From Streptomyces lichenis (GTDB lineage Bacteria; Actinomycetota; Actinomycetes; Streptomycetales; Streptomycetaceae), in contig NZ_JALPTH010000021.1 of assembly GCF_023218175.1 (NCBI RefSeq), forward strand, positions 1 to 64,000: DNA of 64,000 bases. The letters are read 5' to 3'. Shown here in pieces: positions 32,267-43,605 of the stretch. Below the pieces are notes generated by a model. It was given only the letters and a program-made list of their open reading frames with translations, did no database searches and was not told where the DNA came from. Each line of letters starts with the position of its first letter. Position 1 is the stretch's first letter. The position numbers and the translations under genes are program-made.

Positions 32267-34840
32267 GTGAGCGAGATACCTGAGTCGGCGAGCGGCGTCA
32301 TGTGGCAGAGCAGCCCGCCTGGCTCGATCTATGACTACATACGAGTCGCCTCATTCTCGATAGGCCCCGACGGCCTGGTCGACCAGTGGAGTCTGCGTGC
32401 CGCCGAACTCTTCGGCGTGGGCGCCGAGGAGGTGCGGGGCAAGGACCCGGTCGAGGCCTTCCTGCCGCCTGAGCTGCGCACCCGCGGCCGCGGCAGGGTC
32501 GCGGAGATCCTGGACGGCAAGGAGTGGACCGGACTGGTCCCGTTCCGGGTGCCGGGGGAGAGCCACGGCCGCGGCCTCGCCGAGGTGTATGTGATGCCCA
32601 GTGAGACCGAGCACGGCGAACGCGGCGCGCTCTGCGTCGTGGTGGATGTCCGCGCCCTGCGGCGGATCGAGACGGACCTCGCCGCCTCAGAGGCGATTTT
32701 CGGCCAATCCCCCTTCGGCTTCCTGCTCTTCGGTGTCGATCTGACGGTCAAGCGGGTCAACCAGCGGTTCGCCACCGTCTTCGGCGGCTACGCGGACGAG
32801 CACCGCGGCCGCACGGTCCACGACTACCTGGCCCGCCCGGAGGCCGAACGGCTGGACGCGGCGCTGCGCCGGGTCCTGGAGACCGGCGAGTCGGTGACCG
32901 ACCTCCAGCTCTCCGGCGCGGTCCCGGGCACTGCGGCCACCGCCACCGGCCCCGGTGCCGGAGGCGGGGAGCGCCGCCACTGGTCGGTCAACCTCTACCG
33001 GGTGCACAGCGGTTCCGGGCGCCCGGTCGGGGTGGCCGGGCTCGGCATCGACGTCACCCGCCGCCAGATGGCCGCCCGCGAGGCGGCCAGCGCCCGGCGC
33101 AACCTCGCCCTGCTGAACGAGGCGAGCGCCCGCATCGGCAACTCGCTCGACCTGGAGACCACCGCCCGGGAGCTCCTCGACGTGGCCGTCCCCGGCTTCT
33201 GCGACACCGCCTCGGTCGACCTCTACCAGGCGCTGCTCACCGGCGACGAGGCCCCGCCCGGCCGGGCCGACGGCCACAGCGCCGAACTGCGCAGGGTCGC
33301 CGCCGCCAGCGCGGTGTCCGACGCCCCGCTGCTCAATCCGGCGAACCCGCAGGGCTGTTGCGCCGCCGCGCCGATCGACGTCGGGGCGGTGCACAGCTAC
33401 CCGTTCCACTCGCCCTGCGCCACCGCGCTGCGCACCGGCCGCCCCCGGACGGTGCCCGGCGCCGACGGGGACCTGGTGCACTCCACCCTGGTCGTGCCGA
33501 TGACCGCGCACGACACCGTGGTGGGCCTGGTGCAGTTCTCCCGCACCAAGGGCAGCGAGCCGTTCGGCGAGCGCGACCGGGCGCTCGCCGTGGAGCTGGC
33601 CGCCCGGGCCGCCGTCTGCATCGACAACGCCCGGCTCTACCGCCGCGAGCACGAGCGGGCGCTGATCCTCCAGCGCAGCCTGCTGCCGCCCGGCGACCCG
33701 GAGGCGGCCGGCCTGGACATCGCCTGCCGCTATCTGCCCGGCAACACCGCCACCGAGGTCGGCGGCGACTGGTTCGACGTGATCCAGCTGCCCGGCCACC
33801 GCACCGCCCTGGTCGTCGGCGACGTGATGGGCCGCGGGCTGCGGGCCGCCGTCGCCATGGGCGAACTGCGCACCGCCGTACGGACCCTGGCCCAGCTCGA
33901 CCTGGAGCCGGCCGAGGTGCTGTCCCATCTGGACGAGATCGCCCGCGGCCTCGGCAGTCCGGCCGCCGGACACGGGGCGGCGGCCCGCGCCGCCGGGGGC
34001 CGCGGCCCCGAGCTGGCCGAGGTCTACCTGGCCACCTGCGTCTACGCGGTCTACGACTCCGTCACCCGCCGCATCACCTTCGCCAACGCCGGCCATCTGC
34101 CGCCGGTGCTGGTCGAGCCGGGCGAGAAGGCGCTGATGCTGGACGTCCCGCCGGGGATGCCGCTGGGCGTGGGCGGCGAGCCGTTCGAGGAGGTGGAGGT
34201 CGACCTGCCGGAGGGGGCGCTGCTGGCGCTCTACACCGACGGGCTGGTCGAGTCCCGCGACCACCCCCTGGACGAGGGCATGCAGGCCTTCCGCTCGGCC
34301 CTCACCGACCCGGCCCAGCCGCTGGAGGACGTCTGCGACCACGTCCTGGGCACCCTGGACACCCGGCACGGCGAGGACGACATCGCCCTGCTGCTGGCCC
34401 GGGTGCAGGGGCTGCCGGCCGAGGCCGTCGGCGACTGGCGGCTGCCGCGCGAGCCCCGCTCGGTCGGCCGCGCCCGGGACCTGGCCCGCGCCCAGCTCAC
34501 CGCCTGGGACCTGGAACCGCTGGTGGACACCGTCGAACTGCTCGTCAGCGAGCTGGTGACCAACGCGCTGCGGTACGGCGAGGGGGAGATACGGCTCCGG
34601 CTGCTGCGGGACCGCACCCTGGTCTGCGAGGTCTGGGACGCCGGACTGGTCCAGCCGCGCCGCCGCCGGGCCCGCGACACCGACGAGGGCGGCCGCGGGC
34701 TCCAGCTGGTCGGGCTGCTCAGCGCCGGCTGGGGCTCCCGCCGCACCCCGCGCGGCAAGACGGTCTGGTTCGAGCTGGCCCTCCCGGACGGCGAGGGCCT
34801 CGCCGAGCCGACGGTCGACCAGCTGCTCAGTATGTTCTGA
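32267..34840 (+). CDS. PAS-PAS-GAF-SpoIIE phosphatase with C-terminal HATPase
   Basis: The 857-aa cytoplasmic signalling protein has two PAS regions (about 20-135 and 145-265), a GAF domain (about 285-455) and a PP2C/SpoIIE phosphatase domain (about 470-700). The phosphatase domain contains GGDWFDVIQLPGHRTALVVG and LALYTDGLVESRD with metal-binding Asp residues. A GHKL kinase domain (about 725-845) ends it. Combined phosphatase and kinase heads suggest it both dephosphorylates an anti-anti-sigma factor and binds a sigma factor. GTG at 32267 has GGAGGGG upstream. A 148-nt gap follows the small HATPase gene. Confidence 0.93.
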   Translation: MSEIPESASGVMWQSSPPGSIYDYIRVASFSIGPDGLVDQWSLRAAELFGVGAEEVRGKDPVEAFLPPELRTRGRGRVAEILDGKEWTGLVPFRVPGESHGRGLAEVYVMPSETEHGERGALCVVVDVRALRRIETDLAASEAIFGQSPFGFLLFGVDLTVKRVNQRFATVFGGYADEHRGRTVHDYLARPEAERLDAALRRVLETGESVTDLQLSGAVPGTAATATGPGAGGGERRHWSVNLYRVHSGSGRPVGVAGLGIDVTRRQMAAREAASARRNLALLNEASARIGNSLDLETTARELLDVAVPGFCDTASVDLYQALLTGDEAPPGRADGHSAELRRVAAASAVSDAPLLNPANPQGCCAAAPIDVGAVHSYPFHSPCATALRTGRPRTVPGADGDLVHSTLVVPMTAHDTVVGLVQFSRTKGSEPFGERDRALAVELAARAAVCIDNARLYRREHERALILQRSLLPPGDPEAAGLDIACRYLPGNTATEVGGDWFDVIQLPGHRTALVVGDVMGRGLRAAVAMGELRTAVRTLAQLDLEPAEVLSHLDEIARGLGSPAAGHGAAARAAGGRGPELAEVYLATCVYAVYDSVTRRITFANAGHLPPVLVEPGEKALMLDVPPGMPLGVGGEPFEEVEVDLPEGALLALYTDGLVESRDHPLDEGMQAFRSALTDPAQPLEDVCDHVLGTLDTRHGEDDIALLLARVQGLPAEAVGDWRLPREPRSVGRARDLARAQLTAWDLEPLVDTVELLVSELVTNALRYGEGEIRLRLLRDRTLVCEVWDAGLVQPRRRRARDTDEGGRGLQLVGLLSAGWGSRRTPRGKTVWFELALPDGEGLAEPTVDQLLSMF

Positions 34841-34853
34841 CGGCGGCCCGGCC

Positions 34854-35016
34854 GGATACGGGGCGCCCTCGCCGCTACGAGGTGTGCTCGCGCCGGATAC
34901 GAGGCGCCCTCGCCGCATACGAGGTGTGCCCGTGCCGGATACGGGGCGCCTTCGCCGCGTACGAGGCGGGCCGCCGCCGCGTACCAGGCGCCCCCGCCGC
35001 AGACGAGCCGCACCCG
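34854..35016. repeat. 21-bp degenerate tandem repeat
   Basis: About eight units of 20-22 bp (consensus near gnaTACGAGGCGCCCTCGCCG) run from just after the phosphatase stop to the following terminator. Odd units are more alike (GGATACG-GGCGCC), and so are the early even units (TACGAGGTGTG), so the array is also a 42-bp higher-order repeat. No gene is convincing in it. Confidence 0.8.
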
Positions 35017-35045
35017 AGGCACCCCCGCGACCGCGGGGGTGCCTC
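35016..35045 (+). terminator. terminator between phosphatase and solute-binding lipoprotein genes
   Basis: A 14-bp perfect stem (GAGGCACCCCCGCG and its complement) with a 2-nt loop. It follows the tandem repeat array directly. Confidence 0.8.
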
Positions 35046-35243
35046 GCCGGTGTGTGGGCAGTCCGGGTGGCCCGCCGTACGCCGCACGGGTGGAGTTGCG
35101 CACGGAGGGCGCTGTGTCGCGTGCGGTTCGCCCCGCGGGTCCTTTTCATGGGACGGGTCGTTGGTGTGATCATCACCAAAGCCCACAAAGCATGCCGAAC
35201 CGGTATGCATCGCATCCGAGAACAGGACGAAGAGGTGGCAGAC
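35046..35243 (+). promoter_or_regulatory. promoter region of the solute-binding lipoprotein gene
   Basis: This AT-richer stretch contains the TGATCATCACC-like sequence near 35165. No unambiguous -35/-10 pair is visible. Nothing else was recognised between the terminator and the ATG at 35244. Confidence 0.35.
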
Positions 35244-37628
35244 ATGTCCCACGACGGCGCCCTTCGGGGCAGGACATGCTCCCGGGGCATCCGCCCCCGC
35301 TCGCGGGCCCGGCGCCCGGCCGTCCTGTTCACCGCCGGGGTGCTCACCCTGGCCTCGCTCGCCGGGCTGACCGGCTGCGGCTCCGGCGACGAGGAGCAGG
35401 GTCCGGCCCGCCCCGTACCGCGGGACATCGCCGCCGCCGGGCGCGCCGGGGTCGGCGACGGCGGCTCGCTGCGCTGGGCCGTGGACTCGGTGCCCAGCAC
35501 CCTCAACGCCTTCCAGGCCGACGCCGACGCCACCACCGGGCGGGTCGCCCAGGCCGTACTGCCCTCGATGTTCACCCTGGACGAGCGCGGTCGCCCGCAG
35601 GCCAACCCCGCCTATCTGGAGTCCGCCGAGGTCGTCGAGCGCGAGCCCAAGCAGGTCGTCCTCTACAAGCTGCACCAGCAGGCGGTGTGGAGCGACGGCC
35701 GCGAGATCGGCGCCCCCGACTTCGTCGCCCAGTGGCGCGCCCTGGCCGGCAAGGACTCGAAGTACTGGACCGCCCGCAACGCCGGGTACGAGCGGATCGA
35801 GAAGATCGAGCGCGGTGACGGCGACCTCCAGGTCCGGGTCACCTTCGCCAAGCCGTACGCCGACTGGCGCGCCCTGTTCTCGCCGCTCTACCCCAAGGAC
35901 GTCACCGGGACGCCGGACGCCTTCAACGAGGGCGCCCGCACCCAGCTGAAGAACACCGCCGGGCCGTTCCGGGTGAAGTCGGTGGACGCCAAGAGCGCCG
36001 CGGTCACCCTGGAGCGCAACCCCCGCTGGTGGGGCAGCCCCGCCAAGCTGGACACCCTGGTGCTGAGCGCCGTACCGCGCGGCAGGCGGCCCGCCGCGCT
36101 CGCCGCCGGCACCCTCGACCTGGCCGAGGTCGACGCGGCCGGCGCCCAGCGGATCACCCGGGCCCACCAGGACGCCGGGACCGCGGGCGGCCAGCCGCTC
36201 ACCCACGGCCCCGGCGCCGGCACCACCCCCTCCGCCGCCCTGAAGTCCTGGGCGCTGGCGTACGGCTCCGACGAGGAGCAGGCCGAGGTCCACCAGGCCG
36301 CCCGGCTGCGCGCCCGGCAGGCGGTCACCGCGTACGCGGCCCAGCAGAAGGCCCTGCGCGGCTTCGCGGTCCGCAAGAGCCTGGAACCGGCGTACACCCA
36401 GCTCGCCATGAACGGCGAGAGCGGTCCGCTCGCCGACGAGCGGGTACGCCGGGCGGTGGCCCGCGCCCTGGACCGCCGGGAACTCGCCGAGACGGTGCTG
36501 AAGCCGCTCGGACTGCCCGCCCACCCGGTCGGCAGCCACCTCGCCCTCGCCGGGCAGGGCGCCTACGCGGACGGCAGCGGCGCCCTCGGCGGCCAGGACA
36601 CCGAGGAGGCGCTCGGACTGCTCGCCGACGCGGGCTGGACCCGGGGCGGCGCCCGCAAGCCCGCCGCTCCCAAGGACGCGGCCGGGCAGCCCGCGGAGAA
36701 GGAGAACGGCAAGGAGAAGAAGAGCGAGGGGGAGGAGAGCAAGGACGCGGCCAAGGCCGGGACCGGCGGCGTGAACGGAGCCGCGTCCCCCGAGGCCGCC
36801 GGCAGGACCCCGGCTGAGAAGTCCGCGGCCGACGAGCCGTCGAACGAGGGCCTCTACATCGTCGGCGACGACAAGCCCGCCGCCGAGGCCGGCGGCGGCG
36901 CCGACGGCACCCGGGTCCTCGCCCCCGCCGCCCACGGGATCAAGCTGCCCGCCGACGCCGAGAAGGCCGCCCCCGAGAAGGCCGTGCCCGGTGCCTACGC
37001 CCCGATGGGCACCGCCGCCCCGGCCGCCAAGGGCTCCGCCTCCCCGGCCGCGGGCGCCTCCGCGGCGGCCCCGGCCTCCGGACCGCTCGCCAAGGACGGC
37101 CGTGCGCTCACCCTGCGCTTCGTCCTCCCGGCCGGGCCCGGCTCCGAGGCGCTGCGCACCGTCGGCGAGAAGATCGTCCGGATGCTCGACAAGGTCGGCA
37201 TCACCACCGAGATCACCAAGGTGCCGGACGAGAGCTACTTCAAGGACCACATCGCCGCCGGCGACTACGACCTGGCGCTCTACTCCTGGCCCGGCACCGC
37301 CTACCCGGCCACCGACGGCCGGCCCATCTACGCCAAGCCACGGCCCGCCGCCGACGGCTCGCTGCTGGTGGAGCAGAACTACACCCGGGTCGGCACCGAC
37401 CACATCGACCAGCTCTTCGACCAGGCCGCCGCCGAACTCGACGAGAAGGCCGGCAACGAGCTGGTCAGGCAGGCCGACGCCCGGATCTGGGCCACCGCCG
37501 GCTCCATCCCGCTCTACCAGCGGCCCCAGCTGGTCGCCGCCCGGGCGAACGTGGCCAACGCCGGGGCCTTCGGCTTCGCCACCCCCCGCTTCGAGGACAT
37601 CGGCTTCAGCGGCAAGGGGTCCAGGTAA
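35244..37628 (+). CDS. ABC transporter solute-binding lipoprotein (family 5), unusually long
   Basis: The 794-aa lipoprotein has an N-terminal signal with lipobox LTGC and a family 5 (peptide/nickel) binding fold split in two. The N-terminal part is about 60-465; the C-terminal part resumes at about 620 (LRFVLPAGPGSEALRTVGEK, GDYDLALYSWPGTAYP). Between 470 and 615 lies a low-complexity Ala/Lys/Glu/Pro insertion (KENGKEKKSEGEESKD). Usual members are 530-600 aa. No permease genes follow directly, so it may work with a transporter elsewhere or with the adjacent bldK-type permeases. GAGG lies before the ATG. A hairpin follows. Confidence 0.87.
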   Translation: MSHDGALRGRTCSRGIRPRSRARRPAVLFTAGVLTLASLAGLTGCGSGDEEQGPARPVPRDIAAAGRAGVGDGGSLRWAVDSVPSTLNAFQADADATTGRVAQAVLPSMFTLDERGRPQANPAYLESAEVVEREPKQVVLYKLHQQAVWSDGREIGAPDFVAQWRALAGKDSKYWTARNAGYERIEKIERGDGDLQVRVTFAKPYADWRALFSPLYPKDVTGTPDAFNEGARTQLKNTAGPFRVKSVDAKSAAVTLERNPRWWGSPAKLDTLVLSAVPRGRRPAALAAGTLDLAEVDAAGAQRITRAHQDAGTAGGQPLTHGPGAGTTPSAALKSWALAYGSDEEQAEVHQAARLRARQAVTAYAAQQKALRGFAVRKSLEPAYTQLAMNGESGPLADERVRRAVARALDRRELAETVLKPLGLPAHPVGSHLALAGQGAYADGSGALGGQDTEEALGLLADAGWTRGGARKPAAPKDAAGQPAEKENGKEKKSEGEESKDAAKAGTGGVNGAASPEAAGRTPAEKSAADEPSNEGLYIVGDDKPAAEAGGGADGTRVLAPAAHGIKLPADAEKAAPEKAVPGAYAPMGTAAPAAKGSASPAAGASAAAPASGPLAKDGRALTLRFVLPAGPGSEALRTVGEKIVRMLDKVGITTEITKVPDESYFKDHIAAGDYDLALYSWPGTAYPATDGRPIYAKPRPAADGSLLVEQNYTRVGTDHIDQLFDQAAAELDEKAGNELVRQADARIWATAGSIPLYQRPQLVAARANVANAGAFGFATPRFEDIGFSGKGSR

Positions 37629-37651
37629 CCCCGGATAACCCCAGCTCAACC

Positions 37652-37682
37652 GGCCCGTCCGCCGCACCCCGGCGGGCGGGCC
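37652..37682 (+). terminator. terminator after the lipoprotein gene
   Basis: A 13-bp stem (GGCCCGTCCGCCG with one G-T pair) around a 5-nt loop, 24 nt past the stop. Confidence 0.7.
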
Positions 37683-37854
37683 GCCGCCTGTCCGGGGCCG
37701 CCGGGGAGGCCGGCCGGGGCGGGCGGGGGAGGCCGCCCGCGCGGCGGGCCCGTACCATGGACACAGCCGTGGCGCGTCCGCCCGGCGGGCGTACGAGCAC
37801 CAGATGCGCCGACAGACGCCGAATCCCACGATCCGAGAGAAGCGCCAGCCACTC

Positions 37855-39762
<1,908 letters not shown>

Positions 39763-39773
39763 TCCACCGGGAC

Positions 39774-39797
39774 CCCCGCCACGGCCGTGTGGCGGGG
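39774..39797 (+). terminator. first terminator hairpin after typA
   Basis: A 9-bp stem (CCCCGCCAC/GTGGCGGGG) with a 6-nt loop, 11 nt past the stop. Confidence 0.7.
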
Positions 39798-39805
39798 ATA
39801 CCTCC

Positions 39806-39849
39806 GAAACGGCCCGTACGCGCCCTCAGGGGCGCGTACGGGCCGTTTC
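39806..39849 (+). terminator. second terminator hairpin after typA
   Basis: A perfect 20-bp stem (GAAACGGCCCGTACGCGCCC) with a TCAG loop, immediately after the first hairpin. The two together form a strong tandem terminator. Confidence 0.85.
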
Positions 39850-40638
39850 GCGTCCCCGGGGCTCGCCCGGCCGCCGGTCCCGCGCCCCCGGCCCCCGGTG
39901 CGCCCCCGCGCGACCGCCCGTGCGAAGTGGCCGACATGTGCGCCTGGCAACCGATTTCCCGGGCGGGGTGTCCGGTTTCCGGACGTCGCTCGGCGTCGAT
40001 CTGTATGAACAGTCCGTTTCAGGGGTGTCTGTCTGGGATCGGTTTGTCCAAATTCTGGTCACTCGTGCGGAGTGATGTTGCCAAACCGAGATGCTTTAAG
40101 TGTGGTTTAGGGCGTGAACTTACCCAATAGTTGGCACCACTGAGCTCGGGTCAAAAGGTTCAGCGCTGTGGGGAGCGCCGGCCGAACGAGCACACGGGGG
40201 CACGGATCTTCGCCGTCAGGGGTGTCGGCGGGGTCTCTTGTGCCCACTCTTGTAGTGAACACGTGGACTCATGAGGAGGAACCCATGCGTGGTGCCACGA
40301 GCGCCCTTGGGGTCGGGTCGTCGCGAACGGTTCGTACGGTCGTAGGCCGGTGCGCGTCCGTCCGTCAGGACGTAGACGGCGCCCGCCGAATCTGAGGCCA
40401 CGTCAACCGCTCGGCTCGCGTTCCTGGGGTGTCATCCACCCCGCTTCCGTCCCTCTCGTACCCGGAACTCCCCGGCCCACACGCCGGATGACCGGGCGAA
40501 CCGCCGCACCCGCAACCGGGGGGTGCGACGGGTCGGGGGACCGTCGTGCGGCCACATCCACCTCCCGAGACTCGTCTCGGCGGGGTACTGCGGCGCACAG
40601 GACCGCGGGTCATCAGACACCCGTGAAATGGACACACC
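39850..40638. promoter_or_regulatory. long upstream region of the bldK operon
   Basis: A 789-nt region with no conserved gene. The part at 40010-40160 is much richer in A+T (TTTGTCCAAATTCTGG, GATGCTTTAAGTGTGG), as expected for a promoter and regulatory region of a developmentally controlled operon. A short reading frame at 40285-40395 has a strong ribosome-binding site. The exact promoter was not identified. Confidence 0.5.
40285..40395 (+). CDS. possible leader peptide or relict of a solute-binding gene
   Basis: This 36-codon frame has an excellent GAGGAGGAACCC ribosome-binding site. It begins MRGATSALG, as many Streptomyces family 5 binding lipoproteins do, but contains neither hydrophobic signal core nor lipobox Cys. 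It then ends. It is either a translated upstream ORF regulating bldKA or the frameshifted remnant of a binding-protein gene. The coding potential of the downstream sequence is weak. Confidence 0.35.
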   Translation: MRGATSALGVGSSRTVRTVVGRCASVRQDVDGARRI

Positions 40639-41685
40639 ATGACCAGTCCAATCGAGACCGAGACAGCCGCCGCTGTGCCCTCTGTCGACTTGGACGACAA
40701 GACCGCAGCCACGACCAAGGCTCCGGAGAAGGCGCCCACCGGCCGCTCCCCCCGGGAGCTGATGTGGGCGCGCTTCAAGCGCGACCGCACCGGTGTGATC
40801 TCCGCGTGCGTGGTGATCTTCTTCTTCGTGATCTCCGCGCTCGCGCCCGTCATCGCCTCCCTCTACGGCAAGGACCCGTACACCCTGTACGGGCAGAGCC
40901 AGGATCCGGACGCCCCGGCCCTGCTGGACGACTTCGGCCTTCCGCTGGGGTACTTCGGCGGTGTCTCCGGCGACCACTGGTTCGGCGTGGAGCCGCAGTT
41001 CGGCCGTGACCTGTTCACCATGCTGCTGTACGGCATGCGCACCTCGCTGTACATGGCGCTGGGCGTGACGGTCCTGGTGACCCTCACGGGTGTGCTGATC
41101 GGCCTGGTCGGCGGCTACCTCGGCGGCCGTGCCGACTACATGATCGGCCGGGTCACCGACTTCTTCCTGTCCTTCCCGAGCCAGCTGTTCTTCATCGCCT
41201 TCATGCCGGTGGTGACGGCGATGTTCGTGGACCCGCGGGAGGAGACGCCGACCTACTTCCGGGCCCTGGCCATCCTCATCGTGCTGTGGGTGCTGGGCTG
41301 GATGGGCATGTCCCGACTGGTCCGGTCGACCACCCTCTCCCTGCGGGAGCGGGAGTTCGTGGAGGCCGCCAAGGTCGCCGGCGCCTCCCCCTGGCGGATC
41401 GTCCGCAAGGAGATCCTGCCGAACGTCGCCACCCCGATCCTCGTGCAGTTCACCTACATGCTGCCGAGCACCATCCTGACGATCGCCTTCCTGTCCTTCG
41501 CGGGTGTGGGCTTCGTCGAGCCCACCCCGGACTGGGGACGGCTGTTCGCGGTCGGCGCCAAGGTCGCCGAGCAGGACCCGGCCTTCATGTTCTTCCCGGG
41601 TGTCGCGATGGTCGTCTTCTTCCTCTGCTTCAACCTCCTCGGCGACTCCGTACGAGACGCCTTCGACCCGAAGACCGGGCGGTAA
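40639..41685 (+). CDS. bldKA: peptide ABC transporter permease (BldKA-like, DppC type)
   Basis: The 348-aa membrane protein has an N-terminal extension, a first TM (ISACVVIFFFVISALAP) and the conserved EAAKVAGASPWRIVRKEILPN EAA loop that contacts the ATPase. Five or six TMs are expected. It is the first of five genes in the order permease-lipoprotein-permease-ATPase-ATPase, which is that of the bldK operon importing the extracellular signal needed for aerial growth. The gene name is from order and type, not from a direct comparison. No strong ribosome-binding site is visible before the ATG. Confidence 0.85.
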   Translation: MTSPIETETAAAVPSVDLDDKTAATTKAPEKAPTGRSPRELMWARFKRDRTGVISACVVIFFFVISALAPVIASLYGKDPYTLYGQSQDPDAPALLDDFGLPLGYFGGVSGDHWFGVEPQFGRDLFTMLLYGMRTSLYMALGVTVLVTLTGVLIGLVGGYLGGRADYMIGRVTDFFLSFPSQLFFIAFMPVVTAMFVDPREETPTYFRALAILIVLWVLGWMGMSRLVRSTTLSLREREFVEAAKVAGASPWRIVRKEILPNVATPILVQFTYMLPSTILTIAFLSFAGVGFVEPTPDWGRLFAVGAKVAEQDPAFMFFPGVAMVVFFLCFNLLGDSVRDAFDPKTGR

Positions 41686-41789
41686 CCGTCCATTTCGGTG
41701 GGGGGTGACTGCCGCCCCCACGTCGGCCTGCCGACCGTGCCAGGCAGTACTCAATGGATACAAACCGACAGGTAGGTGCATAAAGCATC

Positions 41790-43592
41790 ATGAAGACCCT
41801 CAACACCCGTACCGCGCGCGCCATAGTCGTGGCGCTCGCGGCCGGCTCCCTGGCGCTGACCGGGTGCTCGAAGAACACCGGTGGGGACTCCGACGCCAAG
41901 GAGAAGGCGAAGAAGGACCAGAAGAACGCGGCCGCCCAGTCCGCCGCGGTCAACTACGGCGACGCCGCGGCCTCCACCGGCCCGGCCGCCGAGGTCCCCG
42001 GCGCCCGCCCCGGCGGCACCGTCACCGTGTACCAGGAGTCGGGCATCAGCCACCTGGACCCGGGCCAGGTCTACGTCTCGGACGCCGGCCAGCTCTCCAA
42101 CCTGATCTTCCGCGGGCTGACCAACTTCTCCGAGGACGGCAAGGGCGGTGTCTCGGTCGTCGGCGACCTCGCCACCGACTCCGGCAAGTCCACCGAGGGC
42201 GGCAAGGTCTGGACGTTCACGCTGAAGGACGGCGTGAAGGACCAGAACGGCAACGTCATCACCTCCAAGGACGTCCGCCACACGATCGAGCGCACCTACG
42301 CGAAGTTCCTCTTCGACGGCCCGACCTACATCCAGAACTGGCTGAGCGGCGCCAAGTACCGCGACGCCCTGCCGGACGGCGGCTACGGCGACAAGCACCT
42401 GCCGGACAGCGTCCTGGCCACCCCGGACGACAAGACCATCGTCTTCAAGTTCGACAAGCCGCGCCCCGACCTGCCGCAGACGCTGGCGATGCCGGGCTAC
42501 TCCATCGTGCCGGAGAAGACCGACACCAAGGAGAAGTACGACAAGGCCCCGGTGGCCCTCGGCCCGTACAAGATCTCCGAGAACAAGACCGGCAAGTCCC
42601 TCAAGCTGGTGAAGAACACCAACTGGGACCCGAAGACCGACTCCGTCCGCCACCAGTACGTGGACGGCTTCAACTTCCAGTTCGGCGTCACCGAGTCCAC
42701 CCAGACCAAGCGGCTCATCGCCGACCAGGGCGGGGACAAGAGCGCCATGCAGTTCACCGGCTCGGTGGACTCCACCCAGATCCAGGACGTCGTCGGCGAC
42801 GCCAAGGTCAACGCCCGCACCATCAAGGGCTACCAGCCCTACGTGCAGGTGCTCTCCTTCAACCTGGACCGGGTCAAGAACAAGAAGGTCCGCGACGCGA
42901 TCACCTACGCGGCCAACAGCTCCTCGCTGATCGCCGGTGAGGGCGGCCAGTACGGCGGCGACGTGGCGGCGAACCTGTTCGCGCCCACCCTGCCGGGCTA
43001 CGAGGCCGACTACGACCCCTACGGCCGTCTGAAGACCCCCAAGGGCAACCTGGCCAAGGCCAAGGAGCTGCTGAAGGACGTCCCGGCCGCCGAGAAGAAG
43101 CTGGTCTTCGCCTACGCCAACAGCGAGTCGGGCCAGAAGCGCAAGGTCGCCATCGAGGACGCCCTGGGCGCGGCCGGCATCGACGTCGTGGCCAAGGAGA
43201 TCGACGCCGCCAGCTACTACCAGACCATCGGCAAGCTGGACAACCCGTACGACATCTACATCAGCGGCTGGGGCCAGGACTGGCCGTCCCCGGCCACCGT
43301 GGTGACCCCGATCTACGACGGTGACCAGGTCGCCGACGGTTCGGCGAACTACTCGCACATCAAGGACCCGAAGGTCCAGGAGCTGATCGCCAAGGCCCTC
43401 ACCCAGGAGCCGACCGAGGCCGCCGCCACCTGGCGCGAGGCGCACCACTACATCCTGGAGAAGGTCAACCCCTCCGCCCCGCTGTGGTACACCAAGCAGA
43501 TCCAGCTGTTCGGTTCGAACATCGGCGGTGCCCGCTACAGCACGGAGTCGAGCTACCTCGACATCACCCGTGTGTTCCTGAAGCAGCCGTAA
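41790..43592 (+). CDS. bldKB: oligopeptide-binding lipoprotein (BldKB-like)
   Basis: The 600-aa lipoprotein has signal MKTLNTRTARAIVVALAAGS, lipobox LTGC (Cys near 28) and a family 5 binding domain (GGTVTVYQESGISHLDPGQV; C-terminal SYLDITRVFLKQP). It binds oligopeptides on the cell surface for the bldK permease. The ATG at 41790 follows an AGGTAGGTG ribosome-binding site, with a 104-nt gap after bldKA that may hold an internal promoter. A strong hairpin follows, which could raise lipoprotein levels relative to the membrane genes. Confidence 0.88.
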   Translation: MKTLNTRTARAIVVALAAGSLALTGCSKNTGGDSDAKEKAKKDQKNAAAQSAAVNYGDAAASTGPAAEVPGARPGGTVTVYQESGISHLDPGQVYVSDAGQLSNLIFRGLTNFSEDGKGGVSVVGDLATDSGKSTEGGKVWTFTLKDGVKDQNGNVITSKDVRHTIERTYAKFLFDGPTYIQNWLSGAKYRDALPDGGYGDKHLPDSVLATPDDKTIVFKFDKPRPDLPQTLAMPGYSIVPEKTDTKEKYDKAPVALGPYKISENKTGKSLKLVKNTNWDPKTDSVRHQYVDGFNFQFGVTESTQTKRLIADQGGDKSAMQFTGSVDSTQIQDVVGDAKVNARTIKGYQPYVQVLSFNLDRVKNKKVRDAITYAANSSSLIAGEGGQYGGDVAANLFAPTLPGYEADYDPYGRLKTPKGNLAKAKELLKDVPAAEKKLVFAYANSESGQKRKVAIEDALGAAGIDVVAKEIDAASYYQTIGKLDNPYDIYISGWGQDWPSPATVVTPIYDGDQVADGSANYSHIKDPKVQELIAKALTQEPTEAAATWREAHHYILEKVNPSAPLWYTKQIQLFGSNIGGARYSTESSYLDITRVFLKQP

Positions 43593-43605
43593 CTCTCTCC
43601 GGCTG

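Noticed and set aside
34854..35016. CRISPR array
   Set aside because: Units are contiguous, degenerate, about 21 bp, with no unique spacers and no cas genes.
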